From an uncultured Dysgonomonas sp. (GTDB lineage: Bacteria > Bacteroidota > Bacteroidia > Bacteroidales > Dysgonomonadaceae): a stretch of 64,000 nt of DNA. Made by a program: the position numbers and the translations under genes. Positions 62,801-64,000 of the stretch are shown piece by piece. Location: NCBI RefSeq assembly GCF_934668725.1, contig NZ_CAKUOF010000017.1, positions 1 through 64,000 of the forward strand, read 5' to 3'. The notes beneath the pieces were generated by a model. The model saw nothing but the letters and a program-made list of their open reading frames with translations, was not told the DNA's origin and ran no database searches. How positions within the stretch are numbered: position 1 is the first letter of the stretch; every line of letters begins with the position of its first letter.

Positions 62801-62832
62801 CAAAATTAATCATAAGATTATCACTTTGCAAG
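62801..62832 (-). promoter_or_regulatory. Promoter of L-serine ammonia-lyase
   Basis: Minus-strand CTTG (-33, 62829-62832) is 20 nt from TAATTTTG (-7, 62801-62808), near consensus. The leader is short, about 15 nt. Confidence 0.6.
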
Positions 62833-62874
62833 ATGAATCGGATGTTATATAGTATACAACAGACTTTTTATTTA

Positions 62875-62907
62875 CAAAAAGAAAGGATAGCTTAAAGCTA
62901 TCCTTTC
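62875..62907 (-). terminator. Terminator of the right-edge membrane protein gene
   Basis: GAAAGGATAGCTT and AAGCTATCCTTTC form a 13-bp stem. On the minus strand it is followed by a T-run, 30 nt after the stop of the gene at 62937. Confidence 0.87.
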
Positions 62908-62936
62908 CGATATGTATATATTCTATAGATGAAATA

Positions 62937-64000
62937 TTATTGTTCAGGTAAACTCTTCCACTTTCTTAAGATCACTTGAATGAAAAACCACATAGAAACA
63001 AAAGTCAAACATATATTAGCCCAGATAAACTCTATTATATGCTCATCCATGAAAAGGTAAGTTTCATATAACCTATTATTATCATAGGTATAATCATTAT
63101 AAGAATATTGGTTATGCCCTATAATATAGATAGCCATAAAAATAAGTGCAGGTACAGCGGGCACAAACCAGATAAGATGATTGATGTATATATCAGATCT
63201 GCTTTTAGCTTTTTTACTCATATTTTTTCTTAATACAGATATCAATTCTAAAGAAAAAATTATCAGTAAAACGAAAATATAAAATAGAAGCCCAACTATA
63301 TCCATACGAAACGGACTTGATATTGCAAAAGATAATATACCATTAATAAACAAAATCAGACCTATTGATATTAATGCTATAAGCCATGACTTGCCGGTAG
63401 TGGATCTAAAAGAAAATACCAGTAAAGAAATAGATAGAGCCATCGTTATACTGATTATAAAAAATGCCAGACTTCCATCTTTATCAACATAGGCATCCAT
63501 TATTTTACTATAAGAGCGTTCTAGTTCGTCATAAGAAACATAGTAACCATTAGGAGTATTATCTCTTGAACTATAGTAATAACTATATTCATTTTTAGCC
63601 TCTTCATCTTCGTAATTATAGGATGTGATTAAATTGAAGTCTCCTACCGGATATTTAGATGGATTATACACCAACTGTAACCACTGATCTTTAGTTAAAT
63701 TGGTTTTTAAATTATGCTTATTTTGTAGTGCAAAGAAACTATCTATCAATCGACTTATTTCCTCTTTATTTTGTTGTCTTAACCATTTTTTGACGGTATC
63801 TGCATCACGTATTGTAAAATCAGATTTCGAAGAAATATAAAACTGATTCAGAGACCCATAATTCAGCAAAGACAATTGAGCAAAATCGGGATAATCGGGA
63901 TAGTGAACATTATTCGATTCCGCATATTCTACGGGATCAACGTATTCTGCTACAGAGGCTGAGCTATCTAAATTTCCAGAGTGTTTATCAGGTGCAGATT
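62937..64000 (-). CDS. Partial multi-pass membrane protein, unknown function
   Basis: The reading frame stays open from 62937 to the right edge of the window, so the true start lies beyond position 64000. The TTG at 63875 is not the start. The visible C-terminal 354 residues contain an acidic, Tyr-rich extracytoplasmic-looking part, then five hydrophobic helices (AFFIISITMALSISLLVFSF, SWLIALISIGLILFINGILSF and three more) and a polar Tyr/Asn-rich loop between the last two. I do not recognise the family. The gene ends at a clear terminator. Confidence 0.65.
   Translation of the reverse strand, partial: SAPDKHSGNLDSSASVAEYVDPVEYAESNNVHYPDYPDFAQLSLLNYGSLNQFYISSKSDFTIRDADTVKKWLRQQNKEEISRLIDSFFALQNKHNLKTNLTKDQWLQLVYNPSKYPVGDFNLITSYNYEDEEAKNEYSYYYSSRDNTPNGYYVSYDELERSYSKIMDAYVDKDGSLAFFIISITMALSISLLVFSFRSTTGKSWLIALISIGLILFINGILSFAISSPFRMDIVGLLFYIFVLLIIFSLELISVLRKNMSKKAKSRSDIYINHLIWFVPAVPALIFMAIYIIGHNQYSYNDYTYDNNRLYETYLFMDEHIIEFIWANICLTFVSMWFFIQVILRKWKSLPEQ

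Noticed and set aside
1..64000. tRNA, rRNA, CRISPR or insertion sequence
   Set aside because: No cloverleaf, no regularly spaced repeats and no transposase frame with terminal repeats were found by eye. A covariance search could still find a missed small RNA.

Overview
The window comes from an AT-rich member of the Bacteroidota, most likely order Bacteroidales and plausibly a Dysgonomonas-like organism. The evidence is: type IX secretion genes porU and porV, a secreted lyase with a type IX C-terminal sorting domain, several families largely confined to this phylum (DUF4270 and PCMD lipoproteins, PorT-like barrels), promoters of the form TTTG-N20-TAnnTTTG, and almost no Shine-Dalgarno sequences. 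The genus is an inference. No tRNA, rRNA, insertion sequence, phage or CRISPR array was seen. The last gene runs off the right edge.

Layout. 0.3-3.7 kb: an MBOAT O-acyltransferase and two tandem SGNH-like partners, probably for polysaccharide O-acetylation. 3.7-10.4 kb (minus): FAH-family enzyme, porU, porV, ispF, mnmD. 10.6-14.5 kb (plus): pyrE, an SRPBCC protein, argH, serB. 14.5-23.2 kb (minus): a secreted family 8 polysaccharide lyase, B12-dependent ribonucleotide reductase, a CoA-transferase and a small membrane protein. 23.5-28.1 kb (plus): a lipoprotein and beta-barrel pair, miaB, and three small envelope genes joined by identical 11-nt overlaps. 28.2-30.9 kb (minus): MATE exporter, panD, panC. 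31.0-37.1 kb (plus): a half-length glycogen-synthase-like protein, a DUF4270 lipoprotein, a His-rich small protein, a TonB-dependent receptor with a structured leader, and a LysE-type exporter.

37.2-50.6 kb (minus) is a complete 14-gene complex I operon, nuoA to nuoN. It includes the NADH module nuoEFG, separate nuoC and nuoD, and a short NuoG. 50.9-60.7 kb (minus) is the most unusual block: a YbjN/Tir-chaperone-like protein, a PspA homologue, a YqiJ/NfeD-like membrane protein, a YqiK-type flotillin, a 1621-residue AAA+ ATPase and an outer-membrane barrel. Next to it and divergent is an XRE regulator with an S24-like C-terminus. Together these look like a membrane-stress or membrane-remodelling machine. 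61.5-64.0 kb holds L-serine dehydratase and a partial membrane protein.

A second pattern cuts across the window. A family of 13-17 nt near-palindromes (core AAGGTY-nnn-RACCTT) occurs at least eleven times, every time between two genes transcribed in the same direction. In six of these the stop codon TAA forms the first bases of the repeat. This looks like a recurring intra-operon RNA element and I do not recognise it as described.
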